Assembly: GCA_030754585.1 (NCBI GenBank)
Contig: JASMAB010000003.1
Span: 1-43,732 of the forward strand
Source: Nitrososphaerales archaeon
GTDB taxonomy: Archaea; Thermoproteota; Nitrososphaeria; Nitrososphaerales; JACPRH01
Length of the DNA stretch: 43,732 nt
Reading direction: 5' to 3'
Shown: positions 1-10,440 of the stretch, piece by piece
Numbering within the stretch: position 1 is the stretch's first letter
Layout of the letters: each line of letters begins with the position of its first letter
Program-made: the position numbers and the translations under genes
The notes under the pieces: generated by a model
What the model was told of the DNA's origin: nothing
Seen by the model: only the letters and a program-made list of their open reading frames with translations
Databases searched by the model: none

Positions 1-789
<789 letters not shown>

Positions 790-831
790 CGAGAGTACGG
801 TTAGATTTTTATGGGGTTATTAGCTTATGTC

Positions 832-852
832 AGATTCAACTTTATTGAATCT
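832..852 (-). other. Second stem-loop in the 16S 5' leader
   Basis: AGATTCAA-CTTTA-TTGAATCT: perfect 8-bp arms, 5-nt loop. Confidence 0.6.
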
Positions 853-876
853 CCATTCTTGTTTGCGTATCTGGAG

Positions 877-922
877 GTCCATATTTCACAGCTCGGGCTG
901 TGCCCATTCACTTGATATGGAC
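877..922 (-). other. Stem-loop in the 16S 5' leader
   Basis: GTCCATAT/ATATGGAC 8-bp outer stem enclosing a CACAGC/GCTGTG 6-bp stem with 4-nt loop, with an asymmetric internal loop between. Confidence 0.6.
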
Positions 923-977
923 GCCGCCAAACTGATGCGCAGGTCCCGAAACTATATTTGTAGTTATAAGCTTTGCC

Positions 978-993
978 CATTTATATTTTAAGG
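978..993 (-). promoter_or_regulatory. Probable archaeal BRE/TATA promoter of the 16S transcript
   Basis: Minus strand reads CCTTAAAATATAAATG about 190 nt upstream of the 16S 5' end. Confidence 0.5.
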
Positions 994-1115
994 AATTTTA
1001 TAATATTACAAGTAGTACTTTCTAATTCGGATGTATAATAAATCCTAACTTCTCTTATGGCAGATCTTACTGATATATTACAAATCAGAAGACGATATTA
1101 CAAGAATAATTTATT

Positions 1116-2528
1116 TTAATTTATTTCAGCATCTTGAGCAGCCTCTGTTAATGCTTCTGAGAAAGTAGGGTATGGATGAACTGTGCCAGCAATATCATCT
1201 ACTGTTGCACCTAAACGTATTGCTAGTGAAGCTTCTGAAATAATTTCTGAAGCATGCTCTCCAACAATATTTACACCTAAGATTTTTCTTGATATTGATT
1301 CAACAATTATTTTAGTGAAACCTTGAGTTTCACCAATTAGTAACGCTTTAACATTCTTATTCATTTTTGATTTTCCTATCTTTACATCGAATCCCTTGCT
1401 CTTCGCAGTTTTCTCATTCAAACCGACAGCAGCAACTTGAGGGCGAGAATAGAGGCATCTTGGAATTGTAAGTCCCTCGTATACAGAGCCAAGTCCAAAA
1501 GCATTCTCAGCGGCCACAGTACCTTGATTTGATGCCACATGTGCCAATCCACCACCTGTAACATCTCCGACTGCAAATATTCCTTTAATGTTTGTAGCCA
1601 TATGTCTATCGACTTGGATTAAACCATTTTTTGTAGCCACAGAAAGGGCCTCAAGCCCAATATTTTCAATATTAGATTTCCGTCCCATAGCCAAAACTAC
1701 TACATTTGCTTTTAGTTTATTTTTAACTTCATTTTGCTGAATTGAAACAGTTTTTACACCATCACTTTCTGATATTCCAGAAACTTTTGTTTTCACAAAA
1801 ACGTTTACACCACTTTCGCGGAGAACCTTTTCAAGAACCCGGCTGACATCTTCATCCTCAATTGGGAGGAGATGGTCCGTTTCCTCAAGCACTGTTACAT
1901 CAATACCCATATCATGAAAAATAGTTGCAAATTCAACTCCTTCGGGTCCTCCCCCAATTATCACCATACTGGCCGGTACTCTACTAAGGTCAGGGAGATT
2001 TGTGGTGGTAACGGCGTGCATTGCTCCATGAATCAATGGAATAGATGGCCTAGAACCAGTGGCAATTATTATTGCATTAGAATTAATTTCTAGTGGTCCT
2101 TTTTTTCTATCCACTTCAACAATCCCTACTGAAGATAATCGTCCATGCCCATGAACTACTTTAACACCATTTCTCAGTAAAAGTTTCTCTAATTCTGTAA
2201 TCATGTCATTTATCAAGACATTCTTTTGAGTTAGGAGACAGTTCCAATCTAATTGAACATTACCGATTAGAGTACCTGTTTTGACAGCATTGTGCACATG
2301 TTGCAGAATACCAGTGGTATGAAGAAGTAATTTGCTTGGGATACACCCAATATTCAAACAATTTCCTCCCAACTTCTCTTTCTCTATAAGAATCACATCT
2401 AAACCAAGCTGAATACCTCTCAAAGCTGCAGAATAACCACCTGGTCCACCTCCTATAACAGTTAAACTTGCATTCAATATCTCTGCTTCTACCAACTCTA
2501 TCACTAGAATTTCAAAAAAGATCCTCAT
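1116..2528 (-). CDS. lpdA: Dihydrolipoyl dehydrogenase
   Basis: GGGPGGYSAALRGIQLG FAD motif, GGNCLNIGCIPSK redox disulfide, C-terminal HPYPTFSE. True start is probably downstream of the ORF start. Confidence 0.93.
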   Translation of the reverse strand: MRIFFEILVIELVEAEILNASLTVIGGGPGGYSAALRGIQLGLDVILIEKEKLGGNCLNIGCIPSKLLLHTTGILQHVHNAVKTGTLIGNVQLDWNCLLTQKNVLINDMITELEKLLLRNGVKVVHGHGRLSSVGIVEVDRKKGPLEINSNAIIIATGSRPSIPLIHGAMHAVTTTNLPDLSRVPASMVIIGGGPEGVEFATIFHDMGIDVTVLEETDHLLPIEDEDVSRVLEKVLRESGVNVFVKTKVSGISESDGVKTVSIQQNEVKNKLKANVVVLAMGRKSNIENIGLEALSVATKNGLIQVDRHMATNIKGIFAVGDVTGGGLAHVASNQGTVAAENAFGLGSVYEGLTIPRCLYSRPQVAAVGLNEKTAKSKGFDVKIGKSKMNKNVKALLIGETQGFTKIIVESISRKILGVNIVGEHASEIISEASLAIRLGATVDDIAGTVHPYPTFSEALTEAAQDAEIN

Positions 2529-2541
2529 ATTCTCGTAACAA

Positions 2542-2901
2542 TTAGAGGAGTTTCAGGGAGCTTGTGATTCGATCTATTTTTGACGAGTAATCAGGGCCAA
2601 TACCAATACAGCTTATTGTTCCAGATTTGAGTTGCGTCAACCCTCTATCTTCAATTATTGATGTAATCAATCCTTCTCTCTCAGCAATTAGATGAATATC
2701 TAAGAGAGCATCAAGACTATTGACTTTCACAACAATCTTGGCCTGTCCTGTTGAAGTCCATTCCCTGTAGACCCTTTTTCTTGTTTTTCTCGCTTTTTCT
2801 GTCGCCAAGACGGCTGCATGTGCTACTTGAGCTGATAATTTTCCTTTCCCCATCTTTAAATCAGATCTAATAACTATAACCTGCTTAAATTTTTGTGTCA
2901 A
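2542..2901 (-). CDS. pth2: Peptidyl-tRNA hydrolase (Pth2 family)
   Basis: VIVIRSDLKMGKGKLSAQVAHAA plus C-terminal GIGPDYSSKID. Confidence 0.93.
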   Translation of the reverse strand: MTQKFKQVIVIRSDLKMGKGKLSAQVAHAAVLATEKARKTRKRVYREWTSTGQAKIVVKVNSLDALLDIHLIAEREGLITSIIEDRGLTQLKSGTISCIGIGPDYSSKIDRITSSLKLL

Positions 2902-2938
2902 AGTTGGATATCCTTTAAAATATAGCTACGAATAAGCT

Positions 2939-4126
2939 TTGTCAAAAGAGGCGAATATTCTGAAATCTGACTGGGATGTAATTACAATTGGTGGAAGTGT
3001 TTCTGGGCTCTTGGCAGCCAAGGGGATAGCGGAGGCAGGTTTTACTGTCCAGATTCTAGAGGAAGATTTGGAGATAGGTATTCCTGAAAGATGTGACGGT
3101 CTTGTTAGCATGAAATGTCTAGAAACAATAGGCATTGCACCAACAAACCGTGTTATTCAGAACATTATCAAGCGAGCTATCCTTTATTCTCCTAGTGGAT
3201 TAACAATTGAATTAGATGCAAGTAGACAGAGGGTGTTAGTACTGAATAGAAGTCAGTTTGATCGTGAATTGGCTAAGATAGCTAGTAGAAGTGGGGTTGA
3301 TATTAAAGTGGGGAATAGGGTAACTAACAAGATTGAAAAGGATGGAAAAGTACGCGTTGAGTCTAAATCAAATATTCAAACAGCAAAATGGGTAGTAAAT
3401 GCTGCTGGATGTTTATCTTTGCCGGATAAAAATAAGATTCTTCAGGCAGCTAAGTTTGAAGTAATTGGGAATTGGTTTGACCGTGATAGAGTTGAAATAT
3501 ATTTTAACCAGATGAAATCTCCTGGTTATTTCATTTGGGTCATACCAATCAGTAGTGACTCTGCAAAAATAGGTGTAGCAGGAAATGGTGTTAACCAGTT
3601 CAAGATTCTTGATGAATTTATAGCGTCTAAAGAAGGTACAGTTGTTAAAAAAACAGCAGCACAAATAGTTGTTGGTGGGCCTATAGATAATTTTTTATCT
3701 GGACGTATTGTTTCTGTTGGTGATGCTGCTGGTCAGGCCAAACCGACCACAGGAGGAGGAATATACAGTGGTGGTGTGGGAGGAATGCTTGCTGGAAAAT
3801 ATTTAGGAGAGAGCTTATCCTCAGGAGATTCATTTAGAATAAAAGAGTATGAACGGGCTTGGAGAAATCTTTTTGGTAAAGAATTTGGGTTGTTGTTACA
3901 AGTAAGAAGGATTCTTGAGAGGCTTGATAATGATAATATTGATAAGATATTTACAGCGGTATCATCCTCAAATATTCTTACAAAAATATCTTCAGAGAGT
4001 GACTTTGATTATCACTCGATAGCTCTGCTTAAGACCCTTGGTTTGAAAAACATAATCCAAATAGCAAGTATAGCGGGGGTCGATAAGTTAGAAAGTCTAA
4101 GGTCATTACTTCGACTGTCAAAATAA
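2939..4126 (+). CDS. Geranylgeranyl reductase family FAD-dependent oxidoreductase
   Basis: N-terminal GGSVSGLLAAKGIAEAG FAD motif; VSVGDAAGQAKPTTGGGIYSGGVGG signature. TTG start. Confidence 0.85.
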   Translation: MSKEANILKSDWDVITIGGSVSGLLAAKGIAEAGFTVQILEEDLEIGIPERCDGLVSMKCLETIGIAPTNRVIQNIIKRAILYSPSGLTIELDASRQRVLVLNRSQFDRELAKIASRSGVDIKVGNRVTNKIEKDGKVRVESKSNIQTAKWVVNAAGCLSLPDKNKILQAAKFEVIGNWFDRDRVEIYFNQMKSPGYFIWVIPISSDSAKIGVAGNGVNQFKILDEFIASKEGTVVKKTAAQIVVGGPIDNFLSGRIVSVGDAAGQAKPTTGGGIYSGGVGGMLAGKYLGESLSSGDSFRIKEYERAWRNLFGKEFGLLLQVRRILERLDNDNIDKIFTAVSSSNILTKISSESDFDYHSIALLKTLGLKNIIQIASIAGVDKLESLRSLLRLSK

Positions 4127-4170
4127 CTGATTTATATCTATACAAATAGATAATATTAACATTATTCATA

Positions 4171-4189
4171 AACATCCCTTTAGGGTGTT
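4171..4189 (+). other. Small hairpin downstream of the reductase gene
   Basis: AACATCC-CTTTA-GGGTGTT, 7 bp with one G-T pair. Confidence 0.35.
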
Positions 4190-4316
4190 AATGACAACTT
4201 TCTTTGTAGTAAAATAAACATTAGGTAGCGTTAGATTAATACGGTATTTTCGAAGAAAGAATAGATGTGGAACAAACTGTTTTAATATATGATTATTAGG
4301 GTCAAAGTGAAAAGAT

Positions 4317-4505
4317 ATGTCTGAAAAGCATCAAAGTGCACAATTACCGGTGTGCTCATCTTGTAATAGGCCTATAATGCCAGGGGATAAAGCGTCGAGA
4401 TTCAATTGTCCAGAATGTGGAGATATTTTGGTATGGCGATGTGAAAAGTGCCGAAAATTTTCACGGAAATATAGGTGTATAAACTGTGGTTTTGAAGGAC
4501 CTTAG
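4317..4505 (+). CDS. Small zinc-ribbon protein (HVO_2753-like)
   Basis: Four CxxC motifs (CSSC, CPEC, CEKC, CINC) in 62 aa; stop abuts the EF-1beta start. Confidence 0.85.
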   Translation: MSEKHQSAQLPVCSSCNRPIMPGDKASRFNCPECGDILVWRCEKCRKFSRKYRCINCGFEGP

Positions 4506-4799
4506 GTGCCATTATTTTTGTTGTTTGTTACAGCGAGATTAAAAATACTTCCTACTGATGCTGGAATAAAGAGTGATGATATCGTTGAATCTATTAAGAG
4601 TAAATTACCAGATAACGTGGCCATAAAGAACCAGAGCGAAGAACCTATAGCTTTTGGTTTGATAGCATCGATTTTAGATATTCAGTTAGAAGAGAAAGAT
4701 GGTGCGATTGATGCTTTAGAGGAGGCTATTAAAGCTTCAGATATAGTAAGTCAAGTTGATGTAATCGGCATAAGTCGGAGTTCAACTAACATTAAGTAA
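4506..4799 (+). CDS. Elongation factor 1-beta
   Basis: 97 aa with aEF-1beta features (PIAFGLIASILDIQLEEKDGAIDALEEAI); archaeal neighbour of the short Zn-ribbon gene. Confidence 0.85.
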   Translation: MPLFLLFVTARLKILPTDAGIKSDDIVESIKSKLPDNVAIKNQSEEPIAFGLIASILDIQLEEKDGAIDALEEAIKASDIVSQVDVIGISRSSTNIK

Positions 4800-4866
4800 T
4801 CAGGTGCATGTAGAATAAAATTTATACCACTTATTCATCACTAAACTTAGAGACGGAGGCATCTCA

Positions 4867-7062
4867 ATGGTTAGAGAGAAGCGGGTATCTAAGATTCAAT
4901 TGAAGGTGGCTGAAGCTAAACAGAGAGATATAGGTAAAGGTAGGGCAAGGTTAGATATTGATACTATGAATTCTCTTAAGATAATAGCTGGAGACGTTGT
5001 TGAACTTAAGGGTAAAGGGTCTAGCGCTGCTACTGCTTGGCCGTTGGATCCCGTTGATCAAAAGCAGGGAATTCTGAGGATTGACGGGCAAACTCGAAAG
5101 AATGCAGGTATCAGATTAAATGATTTTATTTCAGTAAATAAGGAAAATGCAAAGTCAGCCCGCAGTGTGACCCTTGCACCTGTAGGAGCAAGACTAACGG
5201 TTGACAAAGATTTTTCAGATTTTGTAAAAAATCGCATAAAAGATTTTCCCATAACTGAAAAAGATGATATCTCGGTAGTCGTTCTGGGTAATCCAATTAT
5301 ATTCAACATATCCCAGGTAAAACCAAAAGGTATTGTGAAAGTAGAGCAGAATTCACGTATAATAATTCTCGCTGAACCCATAGCTGAAAGGAAGGTATCA
5401 TCTACAATAACTTATGATGAAATTGGTGGGTTGAAAGACGAGATAGGTAGACTTCGCGAAATCGTTGAACTGCCTCTACGCCACCCAGAAATCTTCCAGA
5501 GGTTGGGCATAGAAGCTCCAAGCGGAATATTGCTTCACGGTCCTCCAGGGTGTGGCAAGACTCTTCTGGCGAAAGCTTTGGCAAATGAATGTGAGGCCAG
5601 ATTTTTCTCAGTTAATGGTCCGGAGATCATGAATAAGTATTATGGTGAAACTGAATCAAAGCTACGTGAGATATTCAAAGAAGCAAGTGAGAACGCACCA
5701 AGCATAATTTTTATCGATGAGATAGATGCGGTTGCACCAAAACGTGAAGATGTATTTGGAGATGTAGAAAAGAGAGTTGTGGCTCAGATTTTGGCATTGA
5801 TGGACGGACTATCAGATAGAGGTGATGTAGTGGTTATGGGGGCCACTAATAGGCCTGAGGGAGTTGACCCTGCCTTAAGAAGGCCTGGTAGATTTGATAG
5901 AGAAGCTGAAATAGGTGTACCGAACATTGAATCTAGACTCGAAATTCTTAGAATACATACTAGAGGTATGCCACTTTCAAAGGAGGTATCACTTAAAGAA
6001 ATGGCCAAACTTGTACACGGATATACTGGAGCTGACCTTAGAGCTCTCTGCAGAGAATCAGCTCTAAAAGCATTAAGACGATATATCCCAGATATTGACA
6101 TCGAAAATGAAATTATTGCACCAGAAGTATTAGATAAACTCAATGTTACCTCAGAAGATTTCCTTGAAGCCGTTAAAGACATCGTTCCTACAGCCTTGAG
6201 GGAGTTTTATGTTGAGACCCCTTCAGTTAGTTGGAGTGACATAGGGGGTTTGGATGATTTAAAGAAGAAGCTTAATGATAATGTGATTAGGTCGATTAAG
6301 AATCCAGAATTGTTTAGAAAAGCTGGAGTCAAACCTGCAAGAGGTGTTTTATTATATGGTCCATCAGGATGTGGGAAGACGCTTTTGGCACGATCTATCG
6401 CCACAGAGAGTGGAGCCAACTTCATCACTGTTCGCGGCCCAGAGGTTTTATCCAAATGGGTTGGCGAGTCTGAGAAGGCAATTCGTGAGGTATTTAGAAA
6501 GGCAAAGGCCTCAGCACCTTGTATAGTTTTTTTTGATGAAATTGATTCCATTAGTAAATTCAGATCTAATGGAACCGAAGATGATGGGGTAGGAGAAAGA
6601 GTTCTCAGTCAACTTCTGACAGAGATTGATAGTATATACAATGCTGGAGATATTTTTGTGGTAGCTGCTACAAATAGACCGGATTTGCTCGACTTGTCTC
6701 TCATACGTCCAGGAAGAATAGATCTCACCATATTTGTAGCCCCACCTGACGAACAAAGCAGAGAAGCTATTCTTAGAGTAATCACAAAAAAAATGCCTCT
6801 TGCAAATAATATATTATTGTCTGATATTGCCCATAAATCAGATGGCTATTCTAGTGCTGATCTTGAATCGCTTTGTAGAGAAACCGCAATATCCGCATTG
6901 AATAGAACTGCAAAAAAATTAATTATAATGAATCAAGATTTTGATTTTGCCTTCAGAAATGTTAAGCCTTCAATTAATGCCGATATTATATCGTGGTATG
7001 AATCGATTTATGAAAAGATGTACAATCACTTGCCAACAAGAACAAAGAATGTTTACAGTTAA
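4867..7062 (+). CDS. cdc48: CDC48/VCP family AAA ATPase (N-D1-D2)
   Basis: Two Walker A ([16 protein letters not shown]) and two Walker B ([16 protein letters not shown]) motifs with an N-terminal double-psi barrel region. Confidence 0.96.
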   Translation: MVREKRVSKIQLKVAEAKQRDIGKGRARLDIDTMNSLKIIAGDVVELKGKGSSAATAWPLDPVDQKQGILRIDGQTRKNAGIRLNDFISVNKENAKSARSVTLAPVGARLTVDKDFSDFVKNRIKDFPITEKDDISVVVLGNPIIFNISQVKPKGIVKVEQNSRIIILAEPIAERKVSSTITYDEIGGLKDEIGRLREIVELPLRHPEIFQRLGIEAPSGILLHGPPGCGKTLLAKALANECEARFFSVNGPEIMNKYYGETESKLREIFKEASENAPSIIFIDEIDAVAPKREDVFGDVEKRVVAQILALMDGLSDRGDVVVMGATNRPEGVDPALRRPGRFDREAEIGVPNIESRLEILRIHTRGMPLSKEVSLKEMAKLVHGYTGADLRALCRESALKALRRYIPDIDIENEIIAPEVLDKLNVTSEDFLEAVKDIVPTALREFYVETPSVSWSDIGGLDDLKKKLNDNVIRSIKNPELFRKAGVKPARGVLLYGPSGCGKTLLARSIATESGANFITVRGPEVLSKWVGESEKAIREVFRKAKASAPCIVFFDEIDSISKFRSNGTEDDGVGERVLSQLLTEIDSIYNAGDIFVVAATNRPDLLDLSLIRPGRIDLTIFVAPPDEQSREAILRVITKKMPLANNILLSDIAHKSDGYSSADLESLCRETAISALNRTAKKLIIMNQDFDFAFRNVKPSINADIISWYESIYEKMYNHLPTRTKNVYS

Positions 7063-7097
7063 CGGTCTTCATTGAAAATCTCTATTAACTTTTTTAA

Positions 7098-7286
7098 CTA
7101 TGAGCTATTAACTCCTACATGGGGATAAGTGGGTAAATCTGGAGAGATAATGACTACGAAGTGGTTTATAATAGCTAAACCAAAGGACTGATTTTTAATC
7201 AGTAATAGATACTCTTCATCTTCATTCTTAGTGAGGATTTTTATTATTGGTCCATTCTCTTTAGAGGCAAAAAATGTGAATAACAC
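7098..7286 (-). CDS. Small hypothetical protein (62 aa), uncertain
   Basis: ORF in otherwise unassigned intergenic DNA with a plausible composition (SKENGPIIKILTKNEDEEYLLLIKNQSFG). No family recognised. Confidence 0.3.
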   Translation of the reverse strand: MLFTFFASKENGPIIKILTKNEDEEYLLLIKNQSFGLAIINHFVVIISPDLPTYPHVGVNSS

Positions 7287-7393
7287 CAGATTCTCTAAGA
7301 TTATTGCGCATCTTTTCTCATTACAAAACTTGAATTATGGAGTTCCTAGTCAATAAACTGTATATTTCGTCAATAGAGAGAATATATTTACTT

Positions 7394-7525
7394 TCATTTT
7401 TTTTGTCTTTGGGGCATTCTCATTAAACGCGTGGATTTGCAGACAGGGCATTTAGCGGGAAACTTTCCTTCAATATCAGATATGTGTATATATCCGCACC
7501 TTAGACATCTCCAATCCCTATTCAT
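7394..7525 (-). CDS. Rubredoxin-like/zinc-ribbon small protein (43 aa), absent from the ORF track
   Basis: Translated by hand: MNRDWRCLRCGYIHISDIEGKFPAKCPVCKSTRLMRMPQRQKK*; CxxCGY...CPVC. Confidence 0.7.
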   Translation of the reverse strand: MNRDWRCLRCGYIHISDIEGKFPAKCPVCKSTRLMRMPQRQKK

Positions 7526-7609
7526 TATCTATGACTACCTATTTTCTAAGAGTTAAGGCTTCAAAGTTAAAAGTAACTCTTTCTATTAAAAAATATGGAG
7601 AACATATAG

Positions 7610-8635
7610 TTGGGAGTTAATCTAAGAGATATTATTAATCCATTAAAAATAAATCTCCAGCAGCTTTCAGGTCGAACAATAGCTGTGGATACATACAATG
7701 CACTCTATCAGTTTTTATCCATCATTAGAGGTGAAAGTGGTAATTATTTAATGGATGAAGAAGGAAGAGTAACCAGCCATCTGAGTGGTTTGTTCTATAG
7801 AAACATAAACTTACTGGAATTAGATATTAAACCGATCTATATCCTAGATGGTAAACCTCCGTCACTAAAGACTATTGAAATAGAGAGAAGACGAAAAGTC
7901 AAGCAAGAGGCAGTTAAATTATATAATGAATCGATATCCAAAGGTGATTTAGCAGAAGCTAGAAAATACGCCCAATCTACATCTCACCTGAAAGAATACA
8001 TGATAGATGATACGAAACGAATGTTAGAACTGCTAGGAATACCTTGGATTGAAGCATCTTCAGAAGGAGAAGCAACTGCATCATACTTAACTAAAATCAA
8101 TATAGCAACAGATGTTGTTAGCCAAGACTATGATGCTCTCCTCTTTGGCGCTAAGAGACTAGTTAGGAACGTAACGGTAACTGGAAAGAGGAAGTTACCA
8201 GGAAAAAGAGTTTATATGGACATTGCCCCTGAAGAGATAAATTTAGAGAAGACCCTAGGGCATCTTGGGGTAACATATGAGCAACTTGTCGATATTGGAA
8301 TATTGGTGGGAACAGATTTTAATCCTGACGGGTTTAGACGAATTGGTCCTATTACGGCCCTAAAGTATATACAGAAATACGGTTGTCTTGAGAAGATAGA
8401 TAACATTAGGAAAGAATTACAGAAGATAGATTATCCTGCAATTCGAAAAATATTTCTCAAACCCGCAATCACAAAGCCAAAGAAGAAGCTTATATGGAGT
8501 CGGCCTGACCGGGAAAAGATTAATGTATTTCTATGTGGTGAACGAGCCTTTTCTGAAGACAGAGTAAATAGAGCGCTTGATAAGCTTAAGAAAGTTGAGA
8601 ATGAAAGATCAGAAAACCTAGAGAAATGGTTTTGA
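7610..8635 (+). CDS. fen: Flap endonuclease 1
   Basis: MGVNLRDI, IYILDGKPP, EGEATASYL, VSQDYDALLFGA, GILVGTDFNPDG; TTG start. Confidence 0.96.
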   Translation: MGVNLRDIINPLKINLQQLSGRTIAVDTYNALYQFLSIIRGESGNYLMDEEGRVTSHLSGLFYRNINLLELDIKPIYILDGKPPSLKTIEIERRRKVKQEAVKLYNESISKGDLAEARKYAQSTSHLKEYMIDDTKRMLELLGIPWIEASSEGEATASYLTKINIATDVVSQDYDALLFGAKRLVRNVTVTGKRKLPGKRVYMDIAPEEINLEKTLGHLGVTYEQLVDIGILVGTDFNPDGFRRIGPITALKYIQKYGCLEKIDNIRKELQKIDYPAIRKIFLKPAITKPKKKLIWSRPDREKINVFLCGERAFSEDRVNRALDKLKKVENERSENLEKWF

Positions 8636-9951
8636 TGAAAACTGAAATAAGTCAATATTGCTATGATTCAAAGATAGGTATCGAAAGTTACTCTACTGAT
8701 TTCAAAGGCATCGGGGGCAGAATAAAAGATAGATATGAAGATTTCAAAGTGGAAGAATTAATAAGCTCCGAGATCCATTCAAACATATCAGAGAAACCGA
8801 CACCCGATAATGAATATCCTATTCTTAGACTTGTTAAAGAAGGGATTGACACAATTCATGCTATGCGACAGATTCGTGATCGCCTAGGATGGAACGCGCA
8901 CTACCTTGGACTTAAGGACAAACAAGCTCAAACAATACAATACATAAGCCCTAAGATGCTGAAAAAAGAGATACCGCGAACGATTCAAGTATCATCACAG
9001 ATATCACTGGACCTCTTTGGATATTATAGAAAACGCCTAACAAGAAAAAACTTAGTAGGAAATAGATTTACAATAAGAATATCAAACATAGAAACCAATT
9101 TTGAACAAGTAAAAAAATCCATTTCGGAGTTGAAATGTTTTATCAACGATTATCGTATACCAAATTTCTACGGACATCAAAGATTTGGATCTAATAAACC
9201 CAATAATCATCTAATTGGAAGAGCAATAGTGAAAAAACAATTCAAAGAGGCAGTTACATTTATCCTTGGGCACATTGAGGTAGATGACAAGAAGACTTCA
9301 TTGTCAAAAGAAGATATCGAGGATCCAGGTAATTATCCTTCGCTAATAAAGAAACTTAATCAAAAACAAGATATTGAGAGACTAGTCTTAAAGTCTCTTA
9401 TTGACCATCCTAATAATTGGATTGTAGCCCTAAGAGCAGTTCCAATTACTATTAGGAGGTTCTTCGTAAACGCCTATCAATCATATATCTTCAATAGAGT
9501 TATGTCAATAGCTGTTAATAGGGGTCTCAATTTAGGAGAAGTCGATATTGGAGATATTTATGGAGCAGTTAATGAAGATGGAAATATATTAGATATTAGA
9601 AGAGCAAAAAGCAGAGTGATATCATATAATACAAAGAAAATCCTTCCAATGGTCCAACTTGTAGGGTACGCCTTTAGAGCGGGTATCGGCAGATTTGATA
9701 AGATTACTCAAAACATACTTGATGAAGAAGGAATATCGCAGAAACTATTCTATAATAATCAGATGTCTGAACTAAGCATGGAGGGAGGTTTTAGAACACC
9801 TCATCTACTGGTTAATGATTTGAAAATCTTGACCTATTCAAGAGATAAATCTTTCATTTCCCTTCAATTCGCACTTCAAAAAGGTTCGTATGCAACCATT
9901 CTTCTTCGTGAATTGATTAAGCCATCTAATCCGATTGCTGTTGGCTTCTAG
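8626..9951 (+). CDS. truD: tRNA pseudouridine(13) synthase TruD
   Basis: LGLKDKQAQTIQYIS, IPNFYGHQRFG, FVNAYQSYIFN. Confidence 0.95.
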   Translation: MVLMKTEISQYCYDSKIGIESYSTDFKGIGGRIKDRYEDFKVEELISSEIHSNISEKPTPDNEYPILRLVKEGIDTIHAMRQIRDRLGWNAHYLGLKDKQAQTIQYISPKMLKKEIPRTIQVSSQISLDLFGYYRKRLTRKNLVGNRFTIRISNIETNFEQVKKSISELKCFINDYRIPNFYGHQRFGSNKPNNHLIGRAIVKKQFKEAVTFILGHIEVDDKKTSLSKEDIEDPGNYPSLIKKLNQKQDIERLVLKSLIDHPNNWIVALRAVPITIRRFFVNAYQSYIFNRVMSIAVNRGLNLGEVDIGDIYGAVNEDGNILDIRRAKSRVISYNTKKILPMVQLVGYAFRAGIGRFDKITQNILDEEGISQKLFYNNQMSELSMEGGFRTPHLLVNDLKILTYSRDKSFISLQFALQKGSYATILLRELIKPSNPIAVGF

Positions 9952-10400
9952 GCATTTTTTGCAATTATCCCAACAACCCCATCACTCTTTACAGATGGAT
10001 GACTTGGATCTATCAGAATAACCTCGTACCAAGCGTGCTTGCCATCTTTATATAAGAAATATGAATTGAGAACCTTCAAGTTGGGAAACTTTTTGGCAAC
10101 TCTATTCTCAGAAGTTTGACGCATATTGACATTAGCCTTCATTCTCAATATCCCCGCGTGTTTAGGTCTCCTTCCTCCACTGGGTTTACTTCTCCTCATA
10201 CCTCCTCGGCCAACTTTAATTCTAACAATGATGAAACCTTGTTTTGCCTTATATCCCATTCGTCTGGCCCTATCAAGACGAGTGGGTCTTTCAAGTCGTT
10301 CAATAGTATGTCGTCTTCTTAGAGCTATACCTTTTGACTTTAGTTCATTACTTTTGTTCTTGATCATATTTTGCCAAGTTTTCTCTATTGCGCGGTACAT
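9948..10400 (-). CDS. rpl15e: Ribosomal protein L15e
   Basis: MYRAIEKTW, LDRARRMGYKAKQGFIIVRIKVGRGGMRRSKPSGGRRPKHAG. Confidence 0.96.
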   Translation of the reverse strand: MYRAIEKTWQNMIKNKSNELKSKGIALRRRHTIERLERPTRLDRARRMGYKAKQGFIIVRIKVGRGGMRRSKPSGGRRPKHAGILRMKANVNMRQTSENRVAKKFPNLKVLNSYFLYKDGKHAWYEVILIDPSHPSVKSDGVVGIIAKNA

Positions 10401-10440
10401 TCTTTAGACTACCAGTATGATTTTGAACTCTTCTTAAACA

